The position numbers and the translations under genes were made by a program. The notes below the pieces were generated by a model. It was not told the origin of the DNA. It did no database searches and saw only the letters and a list, made by a program, of their open reading frames with translations. DNA of 64,000 nucleotides from Crocosphaera sp. (GTDB taxonomy: Bacteria; Cyanobacteriota; Cyanobacteriia; Cyanobacteriales; Microcystaceae), in contig JASJBX010000055.1 in the NCBI GenBank assembly GCA_030066295.1, positions 1 to 64,000 on the forward strand, in the 5' to 3' direction. Shown piece after piece: positions 8,737 to 17,484 of this stretch; position 1 is the stretch's first letter; each line of letters starts with the position of its first letter.

Positions 8737-11394
8737 ATGAAACCATCCTGGCGAGAACATCTGAATATATCCCGCGTGGCCATCAAATATGCACGAGTTA
8801 CACTGTTTATGGCGATCGCGGTGGCAGTGGCGGGTATATTTGCTTTTAGTTCCCTCAAATATGCTTTATTCCCTGAAATTCCTTTTCCTGTGGTCATCAT
8901 TCAGGGAACTGCGCCGTTAGAAACCACCATAGAAACAGAGAAGAAGTTAACCAACCCCATAGAAACTTCTTTGCGATCGCTAGACAATGCGGAACTGTTT
9001 TCATCCACTTATTCGGGCCAAACTATCATTAATGTGGCTTTTGCGGCGGGGTTGAATCTCGACCAATCCACAGAAACCGTCAAAAACCTGATCCAACGGG
9101 CCCAGATACCCCCTGATGCAACCATCGAGGTGACTCCTTTTAATCTTAACGAATCGGTGGCGGTAACCTATGCCATTTCTAGTGATACCCAACCTGTGGA
9201 TATTTTAGCCTCCATTGTTCAAGAAAAAATTATCCCTTCCCTGGAAGCGTTACCAGGGGTGAGACGGGTTGATTTATTGGGAGATAGTGACCTAAGAGAT
9301 GCAGATAATAGTAATAGTTTGCCTACCAACCCCCCCACATTAACGCGGTTAAATCAAGAGGATATTTTAGCGGTTCAAGTGATTAAAACGGCTGATGGAA
9401 ATACTTTAGATGTAGCCAAAGCTGTCAACGAACAAATCACTAATTTAAGGGAAAGTTTACCGAATATTCGCTTAGTTATTGCTGAAACCCAAGCCGATTA
9501 TATTGAAGAAGCCAGTCAAGCTACTTTAGAAGCGTTACTAGGGGCAATTATTCTGGCAGTTTTAGTTATTTTTCCTTTTTTAAGAAACATTCAAGCCACT
9601 TTAATTACTGCCTTAGCCATTCCTATGTCTTTACTGGGAACTTTTATCGTTATGGCTATAGCAGGGTTTAATTTAGAAACCATTACTTTATTGGGGTTAG
9701 CGTTAGTTATTGGCATTATTGTTGATGATGCCATTGTGGATGTAGAAAACATTTCCCGTCATGTTGATGAGGGAATGAGTCCCAAAGAAGCAGCGATTAA
9801 GGGAACAGATGAAGTCGGCTTAACCGTAACAGCTTCTACCTTAACCTTAGCTGCTGTGTTTCTTCCCATTGCTTTTATTGGGGGGAATTTAGGACAATTT
9901 TTTAAACCCTTTGGCATGACAGTCGCTGCTGCAGTTTTAATCTCTTTATTGGTAGCGCGAACTTTGTCCCCTGTCCTCGCTATGTATTGGCTTAAACCGA
10001 GAAGAAGAAGCGCGGGGAATCAACAAAAACCATTTATTTTAGTTCCCATTTATCGCCGTATTCTAAAATGGTCTTTATACCATCGTAAGGCCGTTATGGG
10101 AATAGCTTTGGTGAGTTTTATTGCAGGGTTAAGTTTAATTCCTTTTATCCCTCAAGGGTTTGTTCCTAAACTAGACCGGGGAGAATTTAACGTTATTTAT
10201 ACTTTACCTAATCCGAAAATTCCTAGTCGCTTAAAAGTTGCTCAAGAAAGTAACAGTGAGAATAATAGTCCCTCTTTATTCCAAGGGTTAATGGAATCCC
10301 CTGAACGGTTTTTATTGGGTAGAAATGCCAGAGTTGGTAATAAATTAGAAGGGATTATTTTAGAAGATGCTAACGTAGAATCAGCTTATACCATTTCCGG
10401 TTATCAAGGAAACCCTCTTAAGGGGAGAATTTACGTTCAACTCAAAGATAATCGGACGCTAACCACTGGCGAAGTTCAAGAAGAAATTCGAGATAAGCTA
10501 CCAAAGTTAAAAGGGGGTAGTATTAGCGTAGAAGATATTTTATTTATTGAAACCGGTGATGATAGTCCCTTTAAAATTGCTCTTTTAAGTAACAATCTAG
10601 CAAGTTTAGAAACGACTGCGAAACAGTTAGAAACACGCTTAGAAACAATTCCAGGATTAGTGGATATTAAACTATCTACTAATACACAAAATTCATCCAT
10701 TGAACATTTTCAACAACAAAGAGTAATCTATTTAACTGCTAATATATCTGAAGGCATTGGCTTAGGAGATGTCACCAAAGAAGTTATTAAAATTACTGAG
10801 AAAATATTACCCAATGATGTAACTTTTGATGTCCAAGGGGCATCGGCACAAGTGAGGAGTATTTTTAGAGAATTTGCCATCGCTTTATTCTTTGCTATCC
10901 TCTGTATGATGGTAATTTTATACATAACGTTTGGTCGTTTTTTAGAGTCTTTTGTGGTTGTTTTATCTCTACCTTTGTCTATTGTTGGGGCGATGTTTGC
11001 CTTATTAATTACTCAAAGTGATTTTGGCATGATCTCGTTAATTGGTTTAATCTTTCTGTTGGGATTATTAGACAAAAATGCTATTTTATTAATGGATTAT
11101 ACCAACCAATTAAGGGAACAGGGAATGAGTCGTCATCAGGCTATTCTCAAAACAGGAGAAATCAGGTTACGTCCCATTATTATGACCACTGCATCCACTA
11201 TTTTAGGAATGCTTCCTATTGCTATTGGGTTAGGGGCCGGTGCAGAATTAAGACAACCCATGGCCGTCGCTATCATTGGTGGTTTAATTACCTCTTCTGT
11301 GCTAAGTTTGATTGTGGTTCCTGTCCTTTATACCTCATTGGAAGACATGGGGGAACGACTCTGCTTTCGGAGAATGAAACGAGTTGACAATTAA
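8737..11394 (+). CDS. RND-family efflux permease, short form
   Basis: An 885-residue inner-membrane transporter of the AcrB/HAE1-like RND superfamily, which exports hydrophobic compounds by proton antiport. TM1 is at about 20-42, followed by porter residues (FPEIPFPVVIIQG). The TM4 motif GIIVDDAIVDVEN places the proton-relay Asp pair at about 330-331, and C-terminal membrane helices include LIGLIFLLGLLDKNAILLMDY and the final bundle to about 870. It is about 150 residues shorter than AcrB: the first porter/docking region (about 185-225) and the second are contracted. No membrane-fusion or outer-membrane partner is adjacent, so the full pump must be encoded elsewhere. Short RND proteins are common in cyanobacteria. 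Confidence 0.9.
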   Translation: MKPSWREHLNISRVAIKYARVTLFMAIAVAVAGIFAFSSLKYALFPEIPFPVVIIQGTAPLETTIETEKKLTNPIETSLRSLDNAELFSSTYSGQTIINVAFAAGLNLDQSTETVKNLIQRAQIPPDATIEVTPFNLNESVAVTYAISSDTQPVDILASIVQEKIIPSLEALPGVRRVDLLGDSDLRDADNSNSLPTNPPTLTRLNQEDILAVQVIKTADGNTLDVAKAVNEQITNLRESLPNIRLVIAETQADYIEEASQATLEALLGAIILAVLVIFPFLRNIQATLITALAIPMSLLGTFIVMAIAGFNLETITLLGLALVIGIIVDDAIVDVENISRHVDEGMSPKEAAIKGTDEVGLTVTASTLTLAAVFLPIAFIGGNLGQFFKPFGMTVAAAVLISLLVARTLSPVLAMYWLKPRRRSAGNQQKPFILVPIYRRILKWSLYHRKAVMGIALVSFIAGLSLIPFIPQGFVPKLDRGEFNVIYTLPNPKIPSRLKVAQESNSENNSPSLFQGLMESPERFLLGRNARVGNKLEGIILEDANVESAYTISGYQGNPLKGRIYVQLKDNRTLTTGEVQEEIRDKLPKLKGGSISVEDILFIETGDDSPFKIALLSNNLASLETTAKQLETRLETIPGLVDIKLSTNTQNSSIEHFQQQRVIYLTANISEGIGLGDVTKEVIKITEKILPNDVTFDVQGASAQVRSIFREFAIALFFAILCMMVILYITFGRFLESFVVVLSLPLSIVGAMFALLITQSDFGMISLIGLIFLLGLLDKNAILLMDYTNQLREQGMSRHQAILKTGEIRLRPIIMTTASTILGMLPIAIGLGAGAELRQPMAVAIIGGLITSSVLSLIVVPVLYTSLEDMGERLCFRRMKRVDN

Positions 11395-11403
11395 TTGAGG
11401 TTT

Positions 11404-11468
11404 AGGTCATATTAAGAAAGTGTATTCCTAAGAAAAGGTGAAAAGACAAAGATAAAATTAATATGACC
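11404..11468. repeat. 12-bp perfect inverted repeat with 42-nt spacer
   Basis: AGGTCATATTAA (11404-11415) is exactly complementary to TTAATATGACCT (11457-11468). It starts 10 nt after the RND gene stop. There is no strong T tract, so it could be an mRNA 3' structure or a small palindromic element. Confidence 0.5.
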
Positions 11469-11505
11469 TTCTTGATTAATTCCTTGTTTTTGACTTCAAT
11501 TTTAA

Positions 11506-11658
11506 TTACTTTTGTTATTCATTAGTCAATTATCTTGGCCATTGTTTGAAAATTGGTCGTTAACCGGAAGTTTACGGTATATTTATCTAGGGGTTCCCCC
11601 AGATAATAAACCCACTTCAGAAATTAATTTTTCTACGGGGTTAACCTATGACTTTTAA
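11506..11658 (+). pseudogene. possible C-terminal remnant of an outer-membrane beta-barrel protein
   Basis: An open stretch with no start of its own reads ...WPLFENWSLTGSLRYIYLG... and ends STGLTYDF followed by TAA. Alternating hydrophobic strands and a terminal Phe are the signature of the last beta strand of an outer-membrane protein. Only about 50 residues remain; an in-frame stop at 11503 and no larger open frame precede it. Interpretation as a gene remnant is inference and chance cannot be excluded. Confidence 0.35.
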
Positions 11659-11667
11659 TTAAGAATT

Positions 11668-12183
11668 ATGTCAAAATGTGCGATCGCGTTAGGGAGTAAT
11701 TTAGGAGACTCATTAAACATTTTAGAGACAACAATCACCTTGTTATCTCAACATCCTTCCATTGAATTAATTTCCCATTCTCCTTGGTATCAAACCACTC
11801 CCATCGGTCCACCCCAACCTGATTATTTGAATGGTTGTGCTATCTTAGAAACCAGTTTAACCCCCGAAGACCTCCTGCAAACTTTACTGGGTATAGAGCA
11901 AAAATTTGGGCGTATTCGTCGAGAAAAATGGGGGCCGAGAACCCTAGATTTAGACTTATTACTGTACGATGATCTAATCTTAGATACTCCTTCTTTAACC
12001 ATACCTCATCCTCTGATGTTAGAACGAGCATTTGTATTAGTTCCTTTGGCTGATATTGCAGCCAGTTGGGTTCATCCTATGAGCAAAAAAATGATCCAAG
12101 AACACCTTAACAGGGTAAACTGTGAAGGGGTTAAAGAAGTCAGAAATCAGAAGTCAGAAGTCAGAAGTCAGAAGTTAAATTAA
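11668..12183 (+). CDS. folK: 2-amino-4-hydroxy-6-hydroxymethyldihydropteridine diphosphokinase
   Basis: A 171-residue HPPK of folate synthesis, transferring pyrophosphate from ATP to hydroxymethyl-dihydropterin. Hallmarks are MSKCAIALGSNLGDS at the start, the pterin-binding stretch QTTPIGPPQPDYLNG, and the PROSITE signature RRREKWGPRTLDLDLLLYDD (here beginning GRIRREKWGPR) followed by IPHPLMLERAFVL. The core ends at about residue 155. The last 13 residues are encoded by a heptamer tandem repeat (12134-12175), so the C terminus is a repeat-derived tail rather than part of the enzyme. Confidence 0.95.
   Translation: MSKCAIALGSNLGDSLNILETTITLLSQHPSIELISHSPWYQTTPIGPPQPDYLNGCAILETSLTPEDLLQTLLGIEQKFGRIRREKWGPRTLDLDLLLYDDLILDTPSLTIPHPLMLERAFVLVPLADIAASWVHPMSKKMIQEHLNRVNCEGVKEVRNQKSEVRSQKLN
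12134..12175 (+). repeat. heptamer tandem repeat (STRR), unit CAGAAGT
   Basis: Six consecutive 7-nt units: one degenerate (AAGAAGT), one CAGAAAT and four CAGAAGT, lying inside the 3' end of folK. Because 7 is not a multiple of 3 the repeat cycles through all frames. The same unit order, including CAGAAAT in second place, occurs on the minus strand at 58808-58834. Short heptanucleotide repeats are known from cyanobacterial genomes. Confidence 0.85.
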
Positions 12184-12234
12184 TAGTTTGAGACTTCTAC
12201 CAATATCTTGTTCAACAATTAATTAATTAAGTTT

Positions 12235-12792
12235 ATGTCAACTCAAAAAGAATTACCAACTTATTTAGAACAACGTCTATTTTATCGGGGTAGAAAATTC
12301 AATTTCGATGTTAATCGATTACGTTTACCTAATGGAGTTGAAGGTAACTGGGAATGTATTCGTCATCCGGGAGGGGCCTTAGCCGTTCCTATTACTAAAG
12401 AAGGTAAACTGGTATTAGTTAAACAGTATCGTTTTGCCGTAGAAAAAAGAATTTTAGAGTTTCCGGCGGGAACCCTAGAAGTTAATGAAGAAGCTGCTGT
12501 TACTATCGAAAGGGAAATACAAGAAGAGACTGGTTATGAAGCAAAAAAATGGAATTATTTAGGAAAATTTCCCTTAGCCCCCGGTTATTCTGATGAATAT
12601 ATTTATGCCTTTTTAGCACAAGAATTAGAGAAATTAGAAAACCCTCCCGAACAAGATGAAGACGAAGATATCGAAGTGATTTTGATGAATTTTGAAGAAT
12701 TTGAACAAGCTATTGTATCAGGGGAAATTATAGACGGTAAAACTATCGCCAGTTTTTTCATGGCTAAATTATTCTTAGAAAAAATTAGTTAA
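12235..12792 (+). CDS. Nudix hydrolase, ADP-ribose pyrophosphatase type
   Basis: A 185-residue Nudix protein. The Nudix box is complete: G starts in AGTLEVNEEAAVTIEREIQEETGYE, with REIQEETG supplying the metal-binding glutamates (about 98-105). Upstream LVKQYRFAVEKRILEFPAG is typical of the ADP-ribose/ADP-sugar pyrophosphatase subgroup (QYR...ELPAG). Likely role: hydrolysis of ADP-ribose or ADP-glucose to AMP plus sugar phosphate in the cytoplasm. It follows folK by about 50 nt on the same strand. Exact substrate is not decided by sequence. Confidence 0.9.
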   Translation: MSTQKELPTYLEQRLFYRGRKFNFDVNRLRLPNGVEGNWECIRHPGGALAVPITKEGKLVLVKQYRFAVEKRILEFPAGTLEVNEEAAVTIEREIQEETGYEAKKWNYLGKFPLAPGYSDEYIYAFLAQELEKLENPPEQDEDEDIEVILMNFEEFEQAIVSGEIIDGKTIASFFMAKLFLEKIS

Positions 12793-12795
12793 GTA

Positions 12796-12814
12796 GGGTG
12801 GGCAATGCCCACCA
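12796..12814. repeat. minimal GTAGGGTGGGC palindrome
   Basis: AGGGTGGGC-AAT-GCCCACC forms a 7-bp perfect hairpin just after the Nudix stop. It is a compact form of the repeat seen at 535-604 and 52109-52171. It could act as an mRNA 3' end although no T tract follows. Confidence 0.55.
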
Positions 12815-12829
12815 TGTTATATGAAGAAA

Positions 12830-13045
12830 TTATTTATTATTACGATCTTTAAAACTGAGATAAACCATCCAAATAAAGAGGATACCAAATAAGAGAAAAA
12901 AGATACCATATTCTCTAATTAAACTTTCTGAACCATCGTCAATTTCTGCATCTTCTAAACCTAAACTTCGTTGTAGAGACTTTAAAATCCCGTAAAGTTT
13001 ATGGGATAGATTGAGCAGAAAAAAAGAATTGAAAAAAATAATCAT
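12830..13045 (-). CDS. small membrane protein, unknown
   Basis: A 71-residue protein beginning 5 nt after the stop of the CRR6-type gene on the same strand. One convincing transmembrane segment (YGIFFLLFGILFIWMVYLSF, about 46-65) is followed by a basic tail; the N-terminal 12 residues are also hydrophobic. No clear ribosome-binding site precedes ATG 13045, so a later start is possible. Not recognised. Tight spacing suggests co-transcription. Confidence 0.45.
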   Translation of the reverse strand: MIIFFNSFFLLNLSHKLYGILKSLQRSLGLEDAEIDDGSESLIREYGIFFLLFGILFIWMVYLSFKDRNNK

Positions 13046-13050
13046 TATGG

Positions 13051-13533
13051 TTACATATTTTTGATCATTGTAAAAAAACTATCATCAATGTCATAACCAA
13101 AGAGTTGCGCCATAGATTTTAAACGAAACTGAGAGTAAATATCTTGTTCTTGTAACCAGTCAGATAGAACAAATAACTTATTCATAACAAAAATTTCTAA
13201 CGCTTCAGGGTTGTATTGTATCCCTTCAACACGGTTAAACTGATGGGGAACTAACATCGCTGCATATCTCGCTAACTCTCCTTTTTTCGCATCTAATAAA
13301 AAAGGAAACCAAGGATAAATGGTGTCTAGACGAACAAACCATAAACGAATTTCAGGAACTTCTGAGAGTTCTCTAGGGTCACTGGGATCACGGGGATATT
13401 GAATCTCAAAGCTTAAGGTTTGTTCGAGAGAAGCGATCGCATTTTTTGCTAATAAGGGATCAAGCATTTCTCTAACAGGGTTAATATCTAAAGTCGTTAA
13501 GTGTTCCAGTTTTACAGTGATAGTTTCAGTCAT
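13051..13533 (-). CDS. CRR6 family (DUF1817) NdhI-maturation factor
   Basis: A 160-residue soluble protein of the CRR6/DUF1817 family. Recognisable features are the YPRDPSDPRELSEVPEIRLWFVRLD segment (about 46-70), YPWFPFLLD, and LARYAAMLVPHQFNRVEGIQYNPEALEIFVM (about 87-118). In chloroplasts CRR6 is needed for assembly of the NDH-1 connecting arm, acting on NdhI; the cyanobacterial homologue has the same reported role. Acts in the cytoplasm. It leads a short minus-strand pair with the small membrane protein. Confidence 0.85.
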   Translation of the reverse strand: MTETITVKLEHLTTLDINPVREMLDPLLAKNAIASLEQTLSFEIQYPRDPSDPRELSEVPEIRLWFVRLDTIYPWFPFLLDAKKGELARYAAMLVPHQFNRVEGIQYNPEALEIFVMNKLFVLSDWLQEQDIYSQFRLKSMAQLFGYDIDDSFFTMIKNM

Positions 13534-13635
13534 AGAAGTTTGAGGTTAATCTTGTATTTAATCGATAGCTAATTGACTTAGAATCATTAATATAATACTG
13601 TCAATAGTGTAACAAACGAAACCTTGAGAACTGTG

Positions 13636-14376
13636 ATGAAAAAGGGACTAAATGTTTTAATGGCATTGTTGCTTATAATCGGTCTTACATGGATACCTAT
13701 TATTAGTGTACCGTCTGCACAAGCCGTTGTTGAACCGGAACTGGAGAAAACGGTTTTAGACATTATTCGTCAACACCCTGAAGTTCTGATCGAATCGGTT
13801 CAAGCTTATCAAAAACAGCAACAAGAACAACAACAAAAATTCATACAGTCCTTTGTATCAGAACTGAGAAGCCATCCTCAAACCATTATCGCTGACTCAC
13901 CCACCACAGGCCCTTTAACGGCAAATAATATTCTCATAGAATTTTCTGACTTTCAATGTCCTTATTGTAAACAGGCTTATGAAACCATTAAAGAATTTAT
14001 AGCTGCCCACGATCAAGTTACCCTAGTTTATAAACATTTTCCCCTCAGTAGCATTCATCCTCAAGCCATGGCCGCAGCCAAAGCATCATGGGCTGCAGGA
14101 CAACAAGGAAAATTTTGGCCCTATTATGATGCTTTGTTCCAACAACAAGAAAACCTAGGCAATCAATTATATCTTGATATTGCGAAGAATTTGAATCTTA
14201 ATATTAATCAATTTGAACGCGATCGCCATAGTCAACAGGCTAATATTACTATTGCAAAGGATATGGAACTAGCCAGAAAAATTGGCATTCAAGGAACGCC
14301 TTTATTTGTGTTTAATGAGCAATTTTTTTCAGGGGCAGTCCCTTTATCTACTTTAGAAGCGGCTTTATTGCCCTAG
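13636..14376 (+). CDS. DsbA-family thiol-disulfide oxidoreductase (Com1/BdbD-like)
   Basis: About 246 residues from ATG 13636 (a TTG at 13624 is in frame but ATG directly starts the MKKGLNVLMALLL signal peptide). Cleavage is likely after SAQA. Then comes a Gln-rich helical segment (about 50-75) and the DsbA thioredoxin fold with ILIEFSDFQCPYCKQAYE, whose CPYC is the redox site. A helical insertion is followed by the cis-Pro loop IQGTPLFVFN. It would make or shuffle disulfides in periplasmic proteins. It stands alone, with a short gap to the SGNH hydrolase gene downstream. Confidence 0.9.
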   Translation: MKKGLNVLMALLLIIGLTWIPIISVPSAQAVVEPELEKTVLDIIRQHPEVLIESVQAYQKQQQEQQQKFIQSFVSELRSHPQTIIADSPTTGPLTANNILIEFSDFQCPYCKQAYETIKEFIAAHDQVTLVYKHFPLSSIHPQAMAAAKASWAAGQQGKFWPYYDALFQQQENLGNQLYLDIAKNLNLNINQFERDRHSQQANITIAKDMELARKIGIQGTPLFVFNEQFFSGAVPLSTLEAALLP

Positions 14377-14433
14377 CTTGATTAGTTTGTTTCGGTATTT
14401 TAAACTGAAGGGATTCTATTTATCATCAAATCT

Positions 14434-15366
14434 ATGAAAATTGTACTAATCAGCCTTGGTATTCTTATCATCAGTTTAGTCGTATTTGAAGGTAGCTTAC
14501 GATTATTTTTTGGCTTAGGTAAACGTCCCCTTTATATTGCTGATGATGAGATTGGCTATTTATTGGCCCCTAATCAAAATCTGCGTCGTCTGGGAAAATT
14601 GACAAAAATTAATCAATATTCTATGCGAAGCGAAGATATTGAAAAAAGTCCTTGTAATGATACAATGAGGCTATTTTTTATCGGAGATTCTATTGTTAAT
14701 GGGTGTTGGTGGACAGATCAAAACGAAACGATTTCCGCATTAGTGAAAGAAGAAATTGAAAAAAAATCATCACAAACCATAGAGGTTTTAAACGCTTCTG
14801 CTAACTCTTGGGGACCGAGAAATCAATTAGCTTATTTAAAACGGTTTGGAACATTTAACTCTCAAGTTATCTTTTTAATCATTAATACTGATGATTTATT
14901 TTCGACTAAACCAACTCCTTTAAGAGTGGGGAAAGATATGTATTATCCTGATCAACAACCTATCTTAGCGATAAAAGAAATCTTAGACAAAGTGTTTTAT
15001 CGTGATCCCAAAATTCCAGGAATGGATGAAATAGTAGGAGAAAGAGGCGATCGCGTGGGGTTTAATTTAGATGCTATTGAAAAGATGAAAGCGATCGCAA
15101 CTCAAAATAAGAGTCAATTTATGATGGTTTTAACGCCATTAAAACGGGAAATGAACCCAGAACCCAGAGACTACGAAAAAGTGGCTAGAAAACGCTTACA
15201 AGACTGGGTAGAGGCAAATAATGTACCGTTTATTGACTTTTTACCTATCTTTGCTAAACAGGAAAATATCGATGATTTATATCGGGATCATATTCATTTA
15301 AGTCCTTTCGGCAATCAATTAGTCAGTCAACAAATCAGTGAATTAATAGGTAAAAATAAACAATAA
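14434..15366 (+). CDS. SGNH/GDSL-type hydrolase, membrane-anchored
   Basis: A 310-residue protein with an N-terminal hydrophobic anchor (about 3-22). Block I is FIGDSIVNGCWW, with the nucleophile Ser in GDS (about residue 86); the oxyanion Asn is probably in NASANSWGPRNQ; block V is YRDHIHLSPFGNQLVS with the catalytic Asp-x-x-His pair. Family members remove acyl or acetyl groups from polysaccharides, lipids or peptidoglycan. The anchor suggests action at the periplasmic face. No glycan gene is immediately adjacent, so the substrate is unknown. Confidence 0.85.
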   Translation: MKIVLISLGILIISLVVFEGSLRLFFGLGKRPLYIADDEIGYLLAPNQNLRRLGKLTKINQYSMRSEDIEKSPCNDTMRLFFIGDSIVNGCWWTDQNETISALVKEEIEKKSSQTIEVLNASANSWGPRNQLAYLKRFGTFNSQVIFLIINTDDLFSTKPTPLRVGKDMYYPDQQPILAIKEILDKVFYRDPKIPGMDEIVGERGDRVGFNLDAIEKMKAIATQNKSQFMMVLTPLKREMNPEPRDYEKVARKRLQDWVEANNVPFIDFLPIFAKQENIDDLYRDHIHLSPFGNQLVSQQISELIGKNKQ

Positions 15367-15370
15367 CAAC

Positions 15371-16048
15371 TCACAATTTAATCAAGGTTACTGCAATATT
15401 TCCTGAGAAACAAACGTCTACATCGGTTCCTTGTTTTCGTTCTCTTTTAGCATATTCTCCATGATAATAAAATAAGTCCCCTTCGACTCGATAATTAACC
15501 GGTAAAGGATGGGTACTGCTTTCACAAAACACAATTTCAGGTTCAGGATCATTGGTTTCTAAATGCGGTAAGTTAACGTTCCAAAAGCTACCAGTTTCTA
15601 AGGGTTTATCCCAGAGAAAATTTAACACTTTTTCTGTCCATTTAGTGGCTAATTCCCAGTTAATTATCAAAGGACGCTTGATCCAATGGGAGATGGCAAT
15701 ACCTGGAATTCCGTGCATTGCTGCTTCTCTCACTGCTGCTACGGTTCCCGAAATATAGACATCAACCCCTAAATTTCCTCCGGCATTAATTCCCGAAAGC
15801 ACCCATTTTGTCTCTTTATTAAGATGTTTTACGGCAATTCTTGTACAGTCTGCTGGTGTACCATCTACTGCATATTCTGTCAAGGAACGCTTCTCTAAAT
15901 GAATGGGTTTATGGGTGGTAACCCGGTGTCCACAACCGGAATGAGGTTCTTTCGGTGCAACAATAATTCCTTGACCTCCTAATGCTTTTGATAAGGCACG
16001 AATTCCAGGGGCATCAATTCCGTCATCATTGGTTAAAATAATAGTCAT
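15371..16048 (-). CDS. surE: 5'/3'-nucleotidase SurE
   Basis: A 225-residue SurE. The start MTIILTNDDGIDAPGI carries the metal-binding Asn-Asp-Asp (residues 7-9). The family features GCGHRVTTHKPI, DGTPADCTRIAV and VLSGINAGGNLGVDVYISGTVAAVREAAMHGIPGIAIS all follow. It dephosphorylates nucleoside monophosphates (and can act on polyphosphate), and is linked to stationary-phase survival. It is the third gene of a minus-strand run with mscS-like and DUF2079 genes, 17 nt after the DUF2079 gene. Confidence 0.96.
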   Translation of the reverse strand: MTIILTNDDGIDAPGIRALSKALGGQGIIVAPKEPHSGCGHRVTTHKPIHLEKRSLTEYAVDGTPADCTRIAVKHLNKETKWVLSGINAGGNLGVDVYISGTVAAVREAAMHGIPGIAISHWIKRPLIINWELATKWTEKVLNFLWDKPLETGSFWNVNLPHLETNDPEPEIVFCESSTHPLPVNYRVEGDLFYYHGEYAKRERKQGTDVDVCFSGNIAVTLIKL

Positions 16049-16065
16049 AATAGTAATTTACTGTT

Positions 16066-17463
16066 TTATTTTTGAGTGAATAAATAAACATTATCTTTTT
16101 GATAAGTTAAAGTAAAATTAGGATTTTGTCTAACGGATTTTTTAATGGTTTTAATTAATTCTGGAGAACTTTCTCGGCCTGGGTGTCGTTGATTGAGTAA
16201 GATATAATTAAATTGATTTATATTTGAAGATTCGGCTCCATTTTCTGCTAATTTAATTATAGCACGTTGGCTTACATGGGGGGCAATATAAGGGGATGTC
16301 AAAATATTTCCTTTAGTAGAAATTTGACTAATTGCTTCGTTGGTTGCTTCCCAAGTATCTAGAAAACTTAAATAACGAGAGGTAAAATAACCATATTTAG
16401 CTAAGGCTAAGAAACAAATTAATGACCAAGTTATTATATATTTGCTCTGATACAACCAGCTTTTTTTTGCTGCTACAGTCATAATAACAACTATCATTAA
16501 AAAAGGAATGATGGGTAAAGAATATTGATGTAATAAATCTTTTTGTAGTAGATTTTGTGATAATAAATTGATAGCTAAAGTGGGAATCGCACTGATTAAA
16601 GGGGCAAGATATTGCCAAGATATTCCCCAAATAATAGGGATAGATAATAATAGTAAATATTCTAAATTAGGTAAATTAAATAATCCTTGGAATAATAACC
16701 AAGGTTTAAAGATTATATTTTTAGCAATTTCAACAAAAGAATCACCTAAATAATTAAATCGTTCCAAATGACGACTGATATTAGCACTATTATCACTAAA
16801 AATAGGAATAACTAAACGGGTACTGATAATAAACCAGCTTATTCCTAACCCTATAGCAATTGAACCTAACTTTTGCTTTTTTTGATAAAAAAATAACCAG
16901 AAACCCATAAAAATTATGGTTAAAGATAACACGCTTTTACAACTTAAAGTAATAATAATCGCTAAAATAAATAACCACAGATTATTAGAGAAAGCTGCTA
17001 AAATTGCCCACAAAATAGAAGAAACAGCAAGAACATCAGGATGAAAGTCAAATAAATTAATATTAAAAATTAAAGGATAAAGTAAATAAACTAAACTAAG
17101 AATGAAGGATTTTGACTGATTTAAACCATGATACTTGCATAAGTAATAGATAGGTAATGCAGCAAAACTTAAAGCAAATGCTTGTATAAATAATAACCAA
17201 TAAACAGAAGGATAAACTCTATAAAATAAGGCTAAAGGATAAAAAATAAATGCAGCATGGTCCCCTAATATATGGATAGTTAAAAAGGAAGAAATTGGTG
17301 CTTTTCCTTGACTAATTAAATACACCGCTTGATCAAAAATAGCTAAATCCCAAGCTGTTGATTGAAATAAAATATGTTTTAAACTACTACAGATAAATAA
17401 GACAATAACACTAATTCCAATTATAAAAAAGATTGAATTAGATTTAAGATAGGATAATTTCAT
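16066..17463 (-). CDS. DUF2079 integral membrane protein
   Basis: A 465-residue multi-pass membrane protein with about ten hydrophobic segments. The DUF2079 signature is near the N terminus: AWDLAIFDQAVYLISQGKAP (about 38-57), then FYPLALFYRVYPSVYWLLFIQA, and LFDFHPDVLAVSSILWA (about 137-153). DUF2079 proteins resemble GT-C glycosyltransferases with the early acidic loop motif, but no substrate is known. A soluble tail (about 395-465) follows the last helix. Lies between the mscS-like gene (21 nt upstream) and surE. Confidence 0.85.
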   Translation of the reverse strand: MKLSYLKSNSIFFIIGISVIVLFICSSLKHILFQSTAWDLAIFDQAVYLISQGKAPISSFLTIHILGDHAAFIFYPLALFYRVYPSVYWLLFIQAFALSFAALPIYYLCKYHGLNQSKSFILSLVYLLYPLIFNINLFDFHPDVLAVSSILWAILAAFSNNLWLFILAIIITLSCKSVLSLTIIFMGFWLFFYQKKQKLGSIAIGLGISWFIISTRLVIPIFSDNSANISRHLERFNYLGDSFVEIAKNIIFKPWLLFQGLFNLPNLEYLLLLSIPIIWGISWQYLAPLISAIPTLAINLLSQNLLQKDLLHQYSLPIIPFLMIVVIMTVAAKKSWLYQSKYIITWSLICFLALAKYGYFTSRYLSFLDTWEATNEAISQISTKGNILTSPYIAPHVSQRAIIKLAENGAESSNINQFNYILLNQRHPGRESSPELIKTIKKSVRQNPNFTLTYQKDNVYLFTQK

Positions 17464-17484
17464 TTACTTTTCGTATCATGATAG

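Noticed and set aside
8737-11394. Complete tripartite efflux operon
   Set aside because: No membrane-fusion or outer-membrane protein gene adjoins; only a weak barrel remnant is seen downstream.
13573-13596. TTGACT...TATAAT promoter before the DsbA-like gene
   Set aside because: The spacing is only 12 nt, too short for a standard sigma-70 promoter.
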